This document shows positions 24,981-34,605 of a DNA stretch of 64,000 nt, one piece after another. The notes beneath the pieces are model-generated. The model saw only the letters and a program-made list of their open reading frames with translations, made no database searches and was not told the DNA's origin. Location of the stretch: assembly GCF_016892705.1 (NCBI RefSeq), contig NZ_JAFEMB010000001.1, positions 248,001 to 312,000 on the forward strand. Reading direction: 5' to 3'. The translations under genes and the position numbers were made by a program. Position 1 is the stretch's first letter; every line of letters begins with the position of its first letter. The stretch is from Microvirga pudoricolor. Lineage in GTDB: Bacteria > Pseudomonadota > Alphaproteobacteria > Rhizobiales > Beijerinckiaceae.

Positions 24981-26158
24981 GCGCCCCCAATCTCAATTTC
25001 AGCCGAGCGGAATATGCCGAGCGCCTCGCCAAGACGCGTGGGGCGATGGAAAAGGCCGGGATCGACCTCCTGATCGTCACCGACCCGTCCAACATGCACT
25101 GGCTGACGGGCTATGACGGCTGGTCGTTCTACGTCCATCAATGCGTGCTGGTGCCGCCGGAGGGAGAGCCGATCTGGTATGGGCGCGGCCAGGACGCCAA
25201 CGGCGCCAAGCGCACGGCCTACCTGTCCCACGACAACATCATCGGCTACCCGGACCATTACGTGCAATCCACGGAACGCCACCCGATGGACTACCTGTCC
25301 GGCATCATCGCGGATCGCGGCTGGGACAAGGGCACCATCGCGGTCGAGATGGACAACTACTACTTCTCGGCGGCCGCCTACGCGTCCCTCGTGGGTCACC
25401 TGCCGAACGCCGCCTTCAAGGACTCCGTCTCTCTCGTGAACTGGCAGCGCGCCGTCAAAAGCGCCCAGGAAATCGAGTACATGAAAATCGCCGGCCGCAT
25501 CGTGGAGAAGATGCACCAGCGCATCCTCGACAAGGCGGAGCCCGGCATCCGCAAGAATGACCTCGTGGCCGAGATCTTCGATGCCGGGCTTCGGGGGGTC
25601 GACCAATACGGCGGCGACTATGCCGCCATCGTGCCGCTCCTGCCCTCGGGCGAGGAAGCCTCCGCGCCGCACCTGACCTGGGACGACAAGCCCATGCGGG
25701 CCGGAGAGGGCACGTTCTTCGAGATCGCGGGCTGCTACAAGCGATACCACTGCCCGCTGTCGCGTACCGTGTTCCTGGGCAAACCCACCCAGGCCTTCCT
25801 CGATGCCGAGAAGGCCGTGCTGGAAGGCATGGAGGAGGGGCTCGCGGCGGCAAAGCCCGGCAATGCTTGCGAGGATATCGCCAACGCGTTCTTCGCGGTG
25901 CTGAAGCGCTACGGGATCGTCAAGGACAACCGCACGGGCTATCCCATCGGACTGAGCTATCCGCCGGATTGGGGCGAGCGCACCATGAGCCTTCGCCCCG
26001 GCGACAAAACCGTGCTCCAGCCCGGCATGACCTTCCACTTCATGACCGGTCTGTGGCTTGAGAACATGGGCCTGGAGATCACCGAGAGCATCGTCATCAC
26101 CGACAAGGGCGTCGAGTGCCTCTCCGACGTGCCGCGCAAGCTGTTCGTGAAGCCATGA
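24977..26158 (+). CDS. doeA: DoeA (EutD), ectoine hydrolase, M24 family
   Basis: A 393-residue protein of the creatinase/M24 pita-bread fold: an N-terminal creatinase-like domain (about 15-150, DPSNMHWLTGYDGWSFYVHQ) and a C-terminal M24 domain (about 165-385). DoeA opens the ectoine ring to N-acetyl-diaminobutyrate. The start is TTG 24977, supported by GGAGA 6 nt upstream and the family N-terminus SAPNLNFSRAEYAERL. It overlaps eutC and doeB. As in DoeA relatives, not all metal ligands of true M24 peptidases are evident. Confidence 0.9.
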   Translation: MSAPNLNFSRAEYAERLAKTRGAMEKAGIDLLIVTDPSNMHWLTGYDGWSFYVHQCVLVPPEGEPIWYGRGQDANGAKRTAYLSHDNIIGYPDHYVQSTERHPMDYLSGIIADRGWDKGTIAVEMDNYYFSAAAYASLVGHLPNAAFKDSVSLVNWQRAVKSAQEIEYMKIAGRIVEKMHQRILDKAEPGIRKNDLVAEIFDAGLRGVDQYGGDYAAIVPLLPSGEEASAPHLTWDDKPMRAGEGTFFEIAGCYKRYHCPLSRTVFLGKPTQAFLDAEKAVLEGMEEGLAAAKPGNACEDIANAFFAVLKRYGIVKDNRTGYPIGLSYPPDWGERTMSLRPGDKTVLQPGMTFHFMTGLWLENMGLEITESIVITDKGVECLSDVPRKLFVKP

Positions 26159-27183
26159 ATGCCGGGGTGAAGCCTCTGAGGAGCCCCGCCCAGCGCCTCT
26201 CTCCCATCAAGGCCAGCGTCGACTTCGAAGCCGATGGGGTGCAGCACGGCTTCCTGCGCCTGCCCTACAGCCGGGACGATTCGGCCTGGGGATCGGTGAT
26301 GATTCCGATCACGGTGGTGAAGCGGGGGGATGGGCCGACGGCCCTTCTCACGGGCGCCAACCACGGGGACGAGTACGAGGGCCCCATCGCCCTCTTCGAC
26401 CTCGCCCGAACACTGACCGTGGACCGGGTCCAAGGTCGCGTCATCATCGTTCCGGCCATGAACTATCCGGCGTTTCAGGCCGGAACCCGTACGTCTCCCA
26501 TCGACCGGGGCAACCTCAACCGCAGCTTTCCGGGCCGCCCGGACGGGACGGTGACGGAGAAAATCGCGGACTACTTCCAGCGCACTCTGCTGCCCCTGGC
26601 TGATATCGTGCTTGATTTCCATTCCGGTGGCCGCACCCTCGACTTTCTGCCTTACGCGGCCGCCCATGAGCTGGCGGACAAGGACCAGGAAAGACGCTGT
26701 TTCGATGCGGTCGCGGCCTTCGCGGCGCCCTATTCCATGCGGATGATCGAGATCGACGCGGTCGGCATGTACGACACGGCCGCCGAGGCGATGGGCAAGG
26801 TCTTCGTCACCACGGAACTGTCGGGAGGCGGCACCGCCACGGCCCGGACGGCGCAAATCGCCAAGCGCGGCACCCTGAACGTGCTCAAGCATGCCGGGAT
26901 CGTCTCCGGCGCGCCCGAGATGGGACCGACTCGCTGGCTCGACATGCCGTCCGCCGAGTGCTTCCGCTTCGCGGAGGATGACGGTCTCGTGGAGCCTGTC
27001 GTGGACCTCGGCGATCCGGTGCGGGAGGGCGACGTGATCGCCCGCGTCCATCCGGTGGGCCGGACCGGGCTCGCTCCCGCGGAATACCGCGCCGCCCTCG
27101 ATGGCGTGCTGGCCGCCCGGCACTTCCCGGGCCTCGTGAAAACCGGCGACTGCCTCGCGGTGGTCGCCACGGTGGAGGATTGA
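26155..27183 (+). CDS. doeB: DoeB (EutE), N-acetyl-diaminobutyrate deacetylase
   Basis: A 342-residue zinc-dependent deacylase of the M14/succinylglutamate desuccinylase-AspA family. Zinc ligands are visible in TGANHGDEYEGP (His and Glu) and LDFHSGG (His); Arg/Asn of the NRGNLNR-like segment (RGNLNRSFPG) line the active site, and VTTELSGGGTA carries the catalytic Glu. It removes the acetyl group from the product of DoeA, giving L-2,4-diaminobutyrate. The start ATG 26155 overlaps the doeA stop. An 84-bp gap separates it from ehuB. Confidence 0.9.
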   Translation: MNAGVKPLRSPAQRLSPIKASVDFEADGVQHGFLRLPYSRDDSAWGSVMIPITVVKRGDGPTALLTGANHGDEYEGPIALFDLARTLTVDRVQGRVIIVPAMNYPAFQAGTRTSPIDRGNLNRSFPGRPDGTVTEKIADYFQRTLLPLADIVLDFHSGGRTLDFLPYAAAHELADKDQERRCFDAVAAFAAPYSMRMIEIDAVGMYDTAAEAMGKVFVTTELSGGGTATARTAQIAKRGTLNVLKHAGIVSGAPEMGPTRWLDMPSAECFRFAEDDGLVEPVVDLGDPVREGDVIARVHPVGRTGLAPAEYRAALDGVLAARHFPGLVKTGDCLAVVATVED

Positions 27184-27267
27184 CCACACCCCAATACCGC
27201 CAGCGCACGCGCTGCAAGCCGGATCAACCGGCACGCGGATCCCCCAACATCCAGAGGAGAAGACCAG

Positions 27268-28119
27268 ATGAAGAAAACCATCCTTTCCAGCGTCGCAGCC
27301 CTCGCTCTCGTGGCAGGCATCGGAGCCGCTCAGGCCCTCACCCTCGACGAGGTGAAGAGCAACGGCTACGTGCAGGCCGCGACCGCCAACGAAGTGCCCT
27401 ACGGCTACATGAAGGAAGACGGATCTGCCGCCGGTATTGGGCCTGACGTGGCGATCGCGGTGTTCAAGAAGCTCGGCGTCAACGAGGTCAACTGGACCGT
27501 GACGCCCTTCGGCACCCTGATCCCCGGCCTCAAGGCCCGCCGTTTCGCTCTGGCGGCCGCCGAGCAGAACATCTCGCCCGAGCGCTGCAAGCAGGTTTCC
27601 TTCACGGAGCCGAACTCCAGCTATGGCGAAGGCCTCCTGGTGAAGAAGGGCAACCCGAAGAAGCTCACCACCTACGCGGACATCGCCAAGGACCCGTCCC
27701 TCAAGGTCGCCGTGGTGTCGGGCGCGAACAACATCGACTTCTTGCGCGCCGTCGGCGTGAAGGACAACCAGATCGTCGTCATCCAGGCCAACGCCGACGC
27801 GCTCGCCACGGTCCAGAACCGCGCGGACGCCTATGCGGCCACCGAGCTCACCGTGTCCAAGCTCGCCGAGGGCGGCGCGAACGTGGAGCAGGTCAAGCCC
27901 TTCACCGACCCGGTGGTGAACGGCAAACCTGTACGCAATTACGGCGGCTTCGCGTTCCGTCCCGAGGATCAGGCCCTCCGCGACGCCTACAACGCTGCTT
28001 TGGTCGAGTTTCGCAAGACGGACGAGTACAAGAAGATCCTGACCTCCTACGGCCTGAGCGAGGAAAGCATCAAGGCCGCCATGGCCAAGAACGTCGCCGA
28101 TCTCTGCGCCGGCAGGTAA
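27268..28119 (+). CDS. ehuB: EhuB, ectoine/hydroxyectoine-binding protein
   Basis: A 283-residue periplasmic solute-binding protein of the amino-acid (SBP_bac_3) class. Residues 1-23 are a Sec signal peptide ending in GAAQA; the mature part has the two-lobe pattern with TPFGTLIPGLKARRFALAAA and QNISPERCKQVSFTEP. Ehu systems import ectoines as nutrients through an ABC transporter, and the flanking doe/eut genes support this. GGAG lies 8 nt upstream of the ATG. It is followed by both permeases and the ATPase. Confidence 0.9.
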   Translation: MKKTILSSVAALALVAGIGAAQALTLDEVKSNGYVQAATANEVPYGYMKEDGSAAGIGPDVAIAVFKKLGVNEVNWTVTPFGTLIPGLKARRFALAAAEQNISPERCKQVSFTEPNSSYGEGLLVKKGNPKKLTTYADIAKDPSLKVAVVSGANNIDFLRAVGVKDNQIVVIQANADALATVQNRADAYAATELTVSKLAEGGANVEQVKPFTDPVVNGKPVRNYGGFAFRPEDQALRDAYNAALVEFRKTDEYKKILTSYGLSEESIKAAMAKNVADLCAGR

Positions 28120-28197
28120 CCCGCCGCATCCCTCGCACCGCCCGGCCCGGACCTTGCATGTCCGGCCGGGCGGAACCCTGTCGGGAAGGAGACGACG

Positions 28198-28863
28198 ATG
28201 ACGTGGTCGCAATATCTCGTGCCCCTGCTCAAAGGCGCGCAGATCACCGTGATGATCTCCCTGGCCTCGATCGTGCTCGGTGCGATCATCGCGTTCGTGG
28301 CCGGCATCGCCCGCACATCCGCCAACCCGGTCATCTCCGGCATAGCCTTCACGTATGTGGTGCTGTTCCGGGGCACGCCGCTCCTGGTCCAGCTCTTCTG
28401 GTTCTATTATGCCCTGCCCCTTGTGGGCGTTTCGTTCGATCCCATCACGACGGGCATCATGGTTTTGTCGCTCCTGACGGGAGCCTTCGGGGCCGAGGTG
28501 GTGCGTGGCGCTTTGCTGGCCGTGCCGCCGCAGCAGCATGAGGCAGCGCGTGCCTTGAACTTCAGCAAGTCCTATACGCTCTGGCACATCTCCATGCCGC
28601 AAGCGATCATCGAGATGATGCCCGCCTTTGGAAACCTGGCGGTCCAGAACCTGAAGGACACGGCCCTGGTTTCGCTGATCTCCATCGCCGACCTGACGTT
28701 CCAGGCCCAGTCGTTGCGCAACATCACCCTCGACAGCGCGACGGTCTATACGCTGACGCTCCTGGGCTATTTCATCATTGCGCTCTGCCTCATGGTCATC
28801 ATGCGCCTTATCGAGATGAAGTTGCGGCGCGGCGCGGCCTTTCCCCGGAGCGCTCATTCATGA
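28198..28863 (+). CDS. ehuC: EhuC, ectoine ABC transporter permease
   Basis: A 221-residue HisM/GlnP-type permease with five or so hydrophobic helices and the EAA loop region EAARALNFSKSYTLWHISMP near residues 120-140, which contacts the ATPase. GGAG precedes the ATG. It ends with ATGA overlap onto ehuD, as expected for co-translated permease subunits that form a heterodimer. Confidence 0.9.
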   Translation: MTWSQYLVPLLKGAQITVMISLASIVLGAIIAFVAGIARTSANPVISGIAFTYVVLFRGTPLLVQLFWFYYALPLVGVSFDPITTGIMVLSLLTGAFGAEVVRGALLAVPPQQHEAARALNFSKSYTLWHISMPQAIIEMMPAFGNLAVQNLKDTALVSLISIADLTFQAQSLRNITLDSATVYTLTLLGYFIIALCLMVIMRLIEMKLRRGAAFPRSAHS

Positions 28864-29552
28864 TGTACGGCTATGAATGGGACACGACCACGACCCTGTC
28901 CTTCGCGCTCTCGATTCTGCCCATCCTGGGCATCGGCCTGCTCGTGACCCTGCAGGCGGCGGCGGTGGGTTATGCGATCGCGCTGGTGCTCGGCCTCGTC
29001 CTCGCTCTCCTGCGGCGGAGCCGCTTCAAGGCAATCTCCTGGACGGTAGCCTGCTTCACGGAGTTCGTGCGCGACACCCCACTATTGGTGCAGTTGTTCT
29101 TCCTCTATTACGTCCTGCCCGATTTCGGCATCATCCTGCCAGCCTTCATGACGGGCGCGCTGGCACTTGGGCTCCAATATTCCGCCTACACGTCCGAGGT
29201 CTATCGTGGCGGCATCAACGCCGTCCCGCGCGGCCAGTGGGAGGCCGCGACGGCCCTGAACCTCACCCGGCTTCAGACCTACAGGGACATCGTCGTGCCG
29301 CAGATGATCCCGCGCATCGTCCCAGCGCTCGGAAACTACCTCGTTTCCATGTTGAAGGAGACCCCGGTGCTCTCCGTGGTGACGGTGCTCGACATGCTCG
29401 GCCTCGCCAACATGATCGGCGAGCGCACCTTCGATTATCTCGTGCCGCTTTCCATGGTCGGCCTGATTTTCCTGCCCATGACCCTCATCTGCTCGGCCCT
29501 CATCCACCTCGTGGAGCGGGCTCTGCCCAAAAGCGGAATCCCCCTGCGATGA
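28860..29552 (+). CDS. ehuD: EhuD, ectoine ABC transporter permease
   Basis: A 230-residue second permease of the same family, with about five helices and an EAA loop at [20 protein letters not shown] (about residues 123-142). The start codon overlaps the end of ehuC and its stop overlaps the start of ehuA. It pairs with EhuC to form the membrane channel for ectoine and hydroxyectoine. Confidence 0.9.
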   Translation: MMYGYEWDTTTTLSFALSILPILGIGLLVTLQAAAVGYAIALVLGLVLALLRRSRFKAISWTVACFTEFVRDTPLLVQLFFLYYVLPDFGIILPAFMTGALALGLQYSAYTSEVYRGGINAVPRGQWEAATALNLTRLQTYRDIVVPQMIPRIVPALGNYLVSMLKETPVLSVVTVLDMLGLANMIGERTFDYLVPLSMVGLIFLPMTLICSALIHLVERALPKSGIPLR

Positions 29553-30319
29553 CGACGCCCATCATCCGATTCCAAGATGTCACCAAGCGCTTCGGCGCCC
29601 TCACGGTTCTGGACGACTTCAATTTCGATGTCCGCCAAGGCGAGAAGGTAACCCTTATCGGTCCGTCCGGCTCCGGCAAATCCACTGTCCTGCGCATCCT
29701 CATGACGCTGGAGCCGTTCCAGGAGGGGAATCTCGAACTCGCCGGTCTCAGCTATCATGAGCCGCAGGGGCGGGGCGAGTTCAAGGCGAGTGAGAAGCAC
29801 CTGCATCGGATCCGCAGCAATGTCGGGATGGTGTTCCAGAGCTTCAACCTTTTTCCTCATATGAGCGTTCTGCGCAACATCGTGGAAGCTCCCGTGGCGG
29901 TGCTGAAGATGAAGCGAGATGAAGCGGAGGGCCGTGCCGTGGAACTCCTGCGGATGGTGGGCCTGCTCGACAAGAAGGACCATTACCCGAGCCAGCTCTC
30001 GGGTGGCCAACAGCAGCGAGTCGCTATCGCGCGTGCGCTGGCCATGCGGCCCCGTGTCCTCCTCTTCGACGAGCCGACCTCGGCCCTCGACCCGCAGCTC
30101 GTCGGTGAGGTTCTGGGCGTCATCCGTGGGCTCGCCCACGAGCACGACCTGACGATGCTGCTCGTCACTCACGAGATGCGCTTCGCGCGCGAGGTCTCCG
30201 ACCGTGTCTGCTTCTTCGACAAGGGGCGGATCGTCGAGCAGGGCGAACCGGAGCGGTTCTTCAGCAATCCCGAGCAGCCGAGAACGCGTGAATTCCTCAG
30301 TTCGGTGCTGAACGGCTGA
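29549..30319 (+). CDS. ehuA: EhuA, ectoine ABC transporter ATPase
   Basis: A 256-residue ATPase: Walker [10 protein letters not shown] (about 37-45), Q-loop [11 protein letters not shown], signature [15 protein letters not shown] and Walker [12 protein letters not shown], followed by the switch His in VTHEM. It is typical of polar amino-acid importers and belongs with EhuBCD. The ATG at 29549 overlaps the ehuD stop. It is followed by a hairpin at 30329-30363 that may reduce read-through into doeC. Confidence 0.9.
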   Translation: MTTPIIRFQDVTKRFGALTVLDDFNFDVRQGEKVTLIGPSGSGKSTVLRILMTLEPFQEGNLELAGLSYHEPQGRGEFKASEKHLHRIRSNVGMVFQSFNLFPHMSVLRNIVEAPVAVLKMKRDEAEGRAVELLRMVGLLDKKDHYPSQLSGGQQQRVAIARALAMRPRVLLFDEPTSALDPQLVGEVLGVIRGLAHEHDLTMLLVTHEMRFAREVSDRVCFFDKGRIVEQGEPERFFSNPEQPRTREFLSSVLNG

Positions 30320-30328
30320 ACCACGGAG

Positions 30329-30363
30329 AGTCTCGGTTCGGCCGCCCGAATACCGAGACTTTC
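30329..30363 (+). terminator. hairpin between ehuA and doeC
   Basis: A 9-bp outer stem AGTCTCGGT/ACCGAGACT with an inner TCGG/CCGA pair, followed by TTCTCT. The T-run is poor, so partial termination is more likely than a full stop. Confidence 0.45.
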
Positions 30364-30445
30364 TCTGCCTCGCGCTCCGATAACCGAAAGCCTCTCGCCA
30401 CTTCCGCGGATAGGCTGACGCCACTGGTTTTCAAGGGAGCGCCGC

Positions 30446-31957
30446 ATGAACGCGATGACCGACGCAGCCACGTCCATCCCGGCCAAGGCCGACACCCATC
30501 CGGCGCTGAGGGGTCTGAAGGATCCGCGTCTGTTGCGCGAGATGGCCTATATCGACGGCCATTGGACCGGCGCCGAGGCGGATGCCCGCTTCGAGATCCA
30601 CGATCCCGCCTCGGGCTTGACCGTCGCCCGCGTGTCGCGGCTCGGCGCCCGGGAGGCCGGTCTGGCGGTCGAAGCCGCTGCCCGCGCCCTCCCAGGCTGG
30701 AAAGCCCTGCTGCCGCATGAGCGCGCCACGCGCCTTCGGGCCTGGCACGACCTCATCCTGGAGGCTCGGGCGGACTTGGCCCTCGTCATGACCCTTGAGC
30801 AGGGCAAGCCCCTGAGCGAAGCGCTCGGCGAGATATCGTACGCGGCTTCCTTCGTGGAGTGGTATGCCGAAGAGGCCAAGCGCCTGAACGCGGAGAGCGT
30901 CACGAGCCACCTGCCCGGCGCCGAGATGCTGGTTCGCCGGGAGGCCCTTGGCGTGGCGGCCCTCTTGACCCCCTGGAACTTCCCTTCTGCCATGCTGACC
31001 CGCAAGGCTGCGGCGGCGCTCGCGGCCGGCTGCACCGTGGTGGCGCATCCCTCTTCTTACACGCCCCTGTCCGCCCTTGCCCTCGCCGAGTTGGCCGAAC
31101 GGGCCGGGATCCCGGCGGGCGTCTTCAACATTGTCACCGGCGATGCGGAGCCCATCGCAAACCGTTTCTGCGACGACGAGCGGGTCCGGGTCGTCAGCTT
31201 TACGGGCTCGACCGAGATCGGACGCAAGATCGCGGCGCGGTGTGCCGGAACCGTAAAGCGCCTCGTGATGGAACTGGGCGGTCACGCCCCTCTGATCGTG
31301 TTCGAGGATGCGAAGCTGGACAAGGCAGTCGAGATTGCCATGGCGGCCAAGTTCGCCACGTCCGGACAGGACTGCCTGGCGGCCAATCGCATCTATGTCC
31401 ATCGATCGATCTACGACAGGTTTTGCGAAGCGTACGGCAAGCGCATCTCCGGTCTGAAAGTCGGACCCGGCCTTGATGCGGACACGGAAATCGGGCCGTT
31501 GATGCATGCCCACGCCGTCTCGAAGGCTCAGTCCCAGATCGAAGACGCCCTGGCCCGCGGCGCCCGCCGGGTGACCGGCCCCGCCATCTCCGCCGGCCCG
31601 CTGTATCTGATGCCGACTCTCCTGGCCGACGTTTCGGACGACGCCCTCGTCATGAGGGAGGAGACCTTTGCGCCTGTCGCCGCCGTCACGCCCTTCGACA
31701 CGGAGGACGAGGTGGTGGCGCGGGCCAACGCGACGGAGTACGGTCTCGTGGCCTATGTGGTCACAGAAAACGGCGCGCGGGCCCTTCGCCTCGGCCGGTC
31801 CCTCGAATACGGCATGGTGGCCGTCAACCGCGTGAAGATCACCGGTGCGCCCATTCCGTTCGGTGGCGTGAAGCAGTCCGGAATCGGCCGGGAAGGCTCC
31901 CGCCACGGCCTGGAGGCCTTCACGGACCTCAAATATCTTTGCCTCGACATCAACTGA
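30446..31957 (+). CDS. doeC: DoeC/Ssd, semialdehyde dehydrogenase of ectoine degradation
   Basis: A 503-residue aldehyde dehydrogenase of the GabD (succinate semialdehyde dehydrogenase) group. The cofactor site includes PWNFPSAMLTRK and FTGSTEIGRK; the general base is Glu276 in MELGGHAP and the nucleophile Cys310 in SGQDCLAANR. In ectoine catabolism it oxidises aspartate semialdehyde to aspartate, which enters central metabolism. An annotation as succinate semialdehyde dehydrogenase would be equally natural without the context. It is 13 bp upstream of the aminotransferase gene. Confidence 0.82.
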   Translation: MNAMTDAATSIPAKADTHPALRGLKDPRLLREMAYIDGHWTGAEADARFEIHDPASGLTVARVSRLGAREAGLAVEAAARALPGWKALLPHERATRLRAWHDLILEARADLALVMTLEQGKPLSEALGEISYAASFVEWYAEEAKRLNAESVTSHLPGAEMLVRREALGVAALLTPWNFPSAMLTRKAAAALAAGCTVVAHPSSYTPLSALALAELAERAGIPAGVFNIVTGDAEPIANRFCDDERVRVVSFTGSTEIGRKIAARCAGTVKRLVMELGGHAPLIVFEDAKLDKAVEIAMAAKFATSGQDCLAANRIYVHRSIYDRFCEAYGKRISGLKVGPGLDADTEIGPLMHAHAVSKAQSQIEDALARGARRVTGPAISAGPLYLMPTLLADVSDDALVMREETFAPVAAVTPFDTEDEVVARANATEYGLVAYVVTENGARALRLGRSLEYGMVAVNRVKITGAPIPFGGVKQSGIGREGSRHGLEAFTDLKYLCLDIN

Positions 31958-31970
31958 CCCGGAGTTTCCC

Positions 31971-33362
31971 ATGCTCGACGAAAAGCAGACCCTCGACAAT
32001 GAACTCAATGCCTGGGACCGGGACCACTTCTTCCACCCCTCGACCCACATGGCTCAGCATGCGCGCGGCGAGACCCCCAACCGCATCATCACGGGGGGAG
32101 TAGGCGTCTACATCGTGGACCGGAACGGCACGCGAAGCCTGGATGCTTTCGCGGGCCTCTATTGCGTGAATGTGGGTTACGGCCGCACCAAGATCACCGA
32201 CGCCATCGCGGCCCAGGCGGCCGCCCTGCCCTATTACCATGCCTATGTGGGCCACGGCTCGGAGCCGTCGATCCGCCTCGCCAAGATGATCATCGACCGT
32301 GCCCCGGAGGGCATGAGCCGGGTGTTCTTCGGTCTGTCGGGGTCTGACGCCAACGAGACCAACCTCAAGCTGGTTTGGTACATCAACAACGTGCTCGGCC
32401 GCCCGGAGAAGAAGAAGATCATCTCCCGCTGGCGGGGCTATCACGGCTCGGGCCTGATGAGCGGCAGTCTCACGGGTCTCGCGGCGTTCCACAACCTGTT
32501 CGATCTGCCGCGCCCGCCGATCCTGCACACGGAGATGCCCTATTATTTCCGCCGGCCCGATCGCTCCATGAGCGAGGAGCAGTTCTCGCAATTCTGCGCC
32601 GACAAGCTTGAGGAAATGATCGTGGCCGAAGGGCCGGAGACCATTGCGGCCTTCATCGGCGAGCCGGTGCTGGGCACAGGCGGAATCGTGCCGCCTCCCG
32701 CGGGCTACTGGGACAAGATCCAGGCGGTGCTTCGAAAGTACGACATCCTGCTCATCGCAGACGAGGTCATCACGGGCTTCGGCCGCCTCGGCACCATGTT
32801 CGGCTCCGACCATTACGGCATGCAACCGGACCTCATCACCATCGCCAAGGGCCTGACCTCGGCCTACGCGCCGCTCTCCGGCGTCATCGTGTCGGAAAAG
32901 CTGTGGCGCATCCTGGAGCAGGGCTCCGACACCTATGGCCCCATCGGTCATGGCTGGACCTACTCGTCCCACCCGCTCTGCGCGGCGGCGGGCGTCGCCA
33001 ATCTTGAGGTGGTGGACGAGCTCGATCTCGTGAAGAACGCGGGCGAGGTCGGCGCCTACTTCAAGAAAGCCCTGACCGATGCGGTCGGCGCCAACCGCTT
33101 CGTCGGCGAGGTTCGCGGCGAGGGCCTGATGGCGGCGGTCGAATTCGTGCGGGACCGTGACGACAGGGTCTTCTTCGAGGCCTCCGAAAAGGTCGGCCCG
33201 CGCATCACCGCAGCCCTCCTGGAACAGGGCGTCATCGGCCGCGCCATGCCGCAGGGCGACATCCTCGGCTTCGCGCCGCCGCTCTGCCTCACCCGGGAGG
33301 AGGCTGACATCGTCGTGGCGGCTACAAAGAAAGCCGTGGACACAGTCACGGCAACTCTCTGA
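31971..33362 (+). CDS. doeD: DoeD/Atf, diaminobutyrate aminotransferase (class III)
   Basis: A 463-residue class III (omega) aminotransferase. The PLP-binding Lys293 lies in TIAKGLTSAYAPLSG, the Asp that contacts the pyridine N in IADEVITGFGRLG, and the GSDANETN segment binds the cofactor phosphate. In the ectoine pathway it converts diaminobutyrate to aspartate semialdehyde. The alanine dehydrogenase gene immediately downstream suggests that pyruvate could be the amino acceptor, which is an inference. It ends before a terminator at 33371-33394. Confidence 0.84.
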   Translation: MLDEKQTLDNELNAWDRDHFFHPSTHMAQHARGETPNRIITGGVGVYIVDRNGTRSLDAFAGLYCVNVGYGRTKITDAIAAQAAALPYYHAYVGHGSEPSIRLAKMIIDRAPEGMSRVFFGLSGSDANETNLKLVWYINNVLGRPEKKKIISRWRGYHGSGLMSGSLTGLAAFHNLFDLPRPPILHTEMPYYFRRPDRSMSEEQFSQFCADKLEEMIVAEGPETIAAFIGEPVLGTGGIVPPPAGYWDKIQAVLRKYDILLIADEVITGFGRLGTMFGSDHYGMQPDLITIAKGLTSAYAPLSGVIVSEKLWRILEQGSDTYGPIGHGWTYSSHPLCAAAGVANLEVVDELDLVKNAGEVGAYFKKALTDAVGANRFVGEVRGEGLMAAVEFVRDRDDRVFFEASEKVGPRITAALLEQGVIGRAMPQGDILGFAPPLCLTREEADIVVAATKKAVDTVTATL

Positions 33363-33370
33363 CAATGACA

Positions 33371-33394
33371 GGGCGGCTCCCGGGCCGCCCTTTT
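33371..33394 (+). terminator. terminator after doeD
   Basis: A 7-bp GC-only stem GGGCGGC/GCCGCCC with a 6-nt loop, followed by TTTT. It marks the end of the main ectoine operon. Confidence 0.7.
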
Positions 33395-33438
33395 CTTTGA
33401 ATGAGGGCCAAAGGCCCCGCACCTCTGAGGAAACGCAT

Positions 33439-34557
33439 ATGCTGATCGGCGTCCCGTCCGAAATCAAGGACAACGAAGCCCGCGTCGGGCTCATCCCCTC
33501 CTCCGTCCACGAACTGGTCCACCATGGCCACACGGTCCTGGTGCAATCGGGCGCCGGGCTCGGGGCAGGCCTTACCGACGACGACTACGTCGCGGCCGGC
33601 GCCGAAATGGTCGAGGGGCCTGATCGGATCTTCGCCGAGGCCGAGATGGTCGTGAAGGTCAAGGAGCCGCTGGCGCAGGAGCGCAAGCGGCTGCGGCCCG
33701 GCCAGGTGCTCTTCACCTACCTCCATCTCGCGCCCGATCCGGAGCAGACCCAGGACCTGATCGCCTCCAGAGCCGTGTGCATCGCCTATGAGACGGTGAC
33801 CTCCTCCTCCGGCGCCCTGCCCCTGCTCACCCCGATGTCGGAGGTGGCGGGGCGTCTCGCACCGCAGGTCGGCGCCCATGCCCTCGAAAAGGCGCAGGGC
33901 GGGCGCGGGATCCTGCTGGGCGGCGTGCCCGGCGTTCCAGCCGCCTCCGTGGTCATCATCGGCGGCGGCGTGTCGGGCACCCATGCGGCCACCATCGCCG
34001 TCGGAATGGGGGCTCGTGTCACTGTCGCGGATCGATCTCCGGAGGCGCTCAAACGCCTCTCGGCGCAGTTCGGCAATGCCATCTCCACGGTCTATTCGAC
34101 CCGCGCCGCCATCACCGAACTCGTGAAGGAAGCGGACCTCGTGATCGGCGCCGTTCTGATCCCCGGTGCCGCAGCGCCGAAGCTCGTGACCCGCGAGATG
34201 ATCCGCACCATGAAGAAGGGCGCGGTCGTGGTGGACATCGCCATCGATCAGGGCGGCTGCTTCGAGACCTCGCACCCCACCACGCATTCGGATCCGACCT
34301 ACGTCGTCGACGGGGTCGTTCACTATTGTGTCGCCAACATGCCCGGTGCAGTCGCACGAACGTCCACATTCGCGCTCAACAATGCGACACTTCCCTTTGT
34401 TCTCGCGCTGGCGAACCACGGTTGGCGCGAAGCTTTGAGGCGGGACCCCCATCTGCTTCAAGGGCTCAACGTCTGCGACGGCAGAATCACGTGTGAACCC
34501 GTCGCTGCGGCACAGGATCTCGACTTCACGGACCCTTCCTCGATGCTGGAAGGGTAA
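33439..34557 (+). CDS. ald: alanine dehydrogenase
   Basis: A 372-residue NAD-dependent L-alanine dehydrogenase of normal length. The catalytic Lys75 (VVKVKEPLAQ) and His96 (FTYLHLAPD) sit at the same residue numbers as in characterised Ald proteins, and the Rossmann motif VVIIGGGVSGTHAA starts near residue 170. It interconverts alanine and pyruvate plus ammonia. The position, 76 bp after doeD but beyond a terminator, suggests linkage with ectoine nitrogen release, perhaps by regenerating pyruvate for DoeD. ATG 33439 follows GAGGAAACGC. Confidence 0.9.
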   Translation: MLIGVPSEIKDNEARVGLIPSSVHELVHHGHTVLVQSGAGLGAGLTDDDYVAAGAEMVEGPDRIFAEAEMVVKVKEPLAQERKRLRPGQVLFTYLHLAPDPEQTQDLIASRAVCIAYETVTSSSGALPLLTPMSEVAGRLAPQVGAHALEKAQGGRGILLGGVPGVPAASVVIIGGGVSGTHAATIAVGMGARVTVADRSPEALKRLSAQFGNAISTVYSTRAAITELVKEADLVIGAVLIPGAAAPKLVTREMIRTMKKGAVVVDIAIDQGGCFETSHPTTHSDPTYVVDGVVHYCVANMPGAVARTSTFALNNATLPFVLALANHGWREALRRDPHLLQGLNVCDGRITCEPVAAAQDLDFTDPSSMLEG

Positions 34558-34605
34558 GACGACGAGCATAGCCGAAGGACGACGGCGACCGGATCTCTGA
34601 CTCGG

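Noticed and set aside
25957-28857. Long open frame on the minus strand (966 codons)
   Set aside because: It is antisense to doeA, doeB, ehuB and ehuC, whose motifs are certain; it is low-complexity and His/Arg/Gly-rich, typical of a shadow frame in high-GC DNA.
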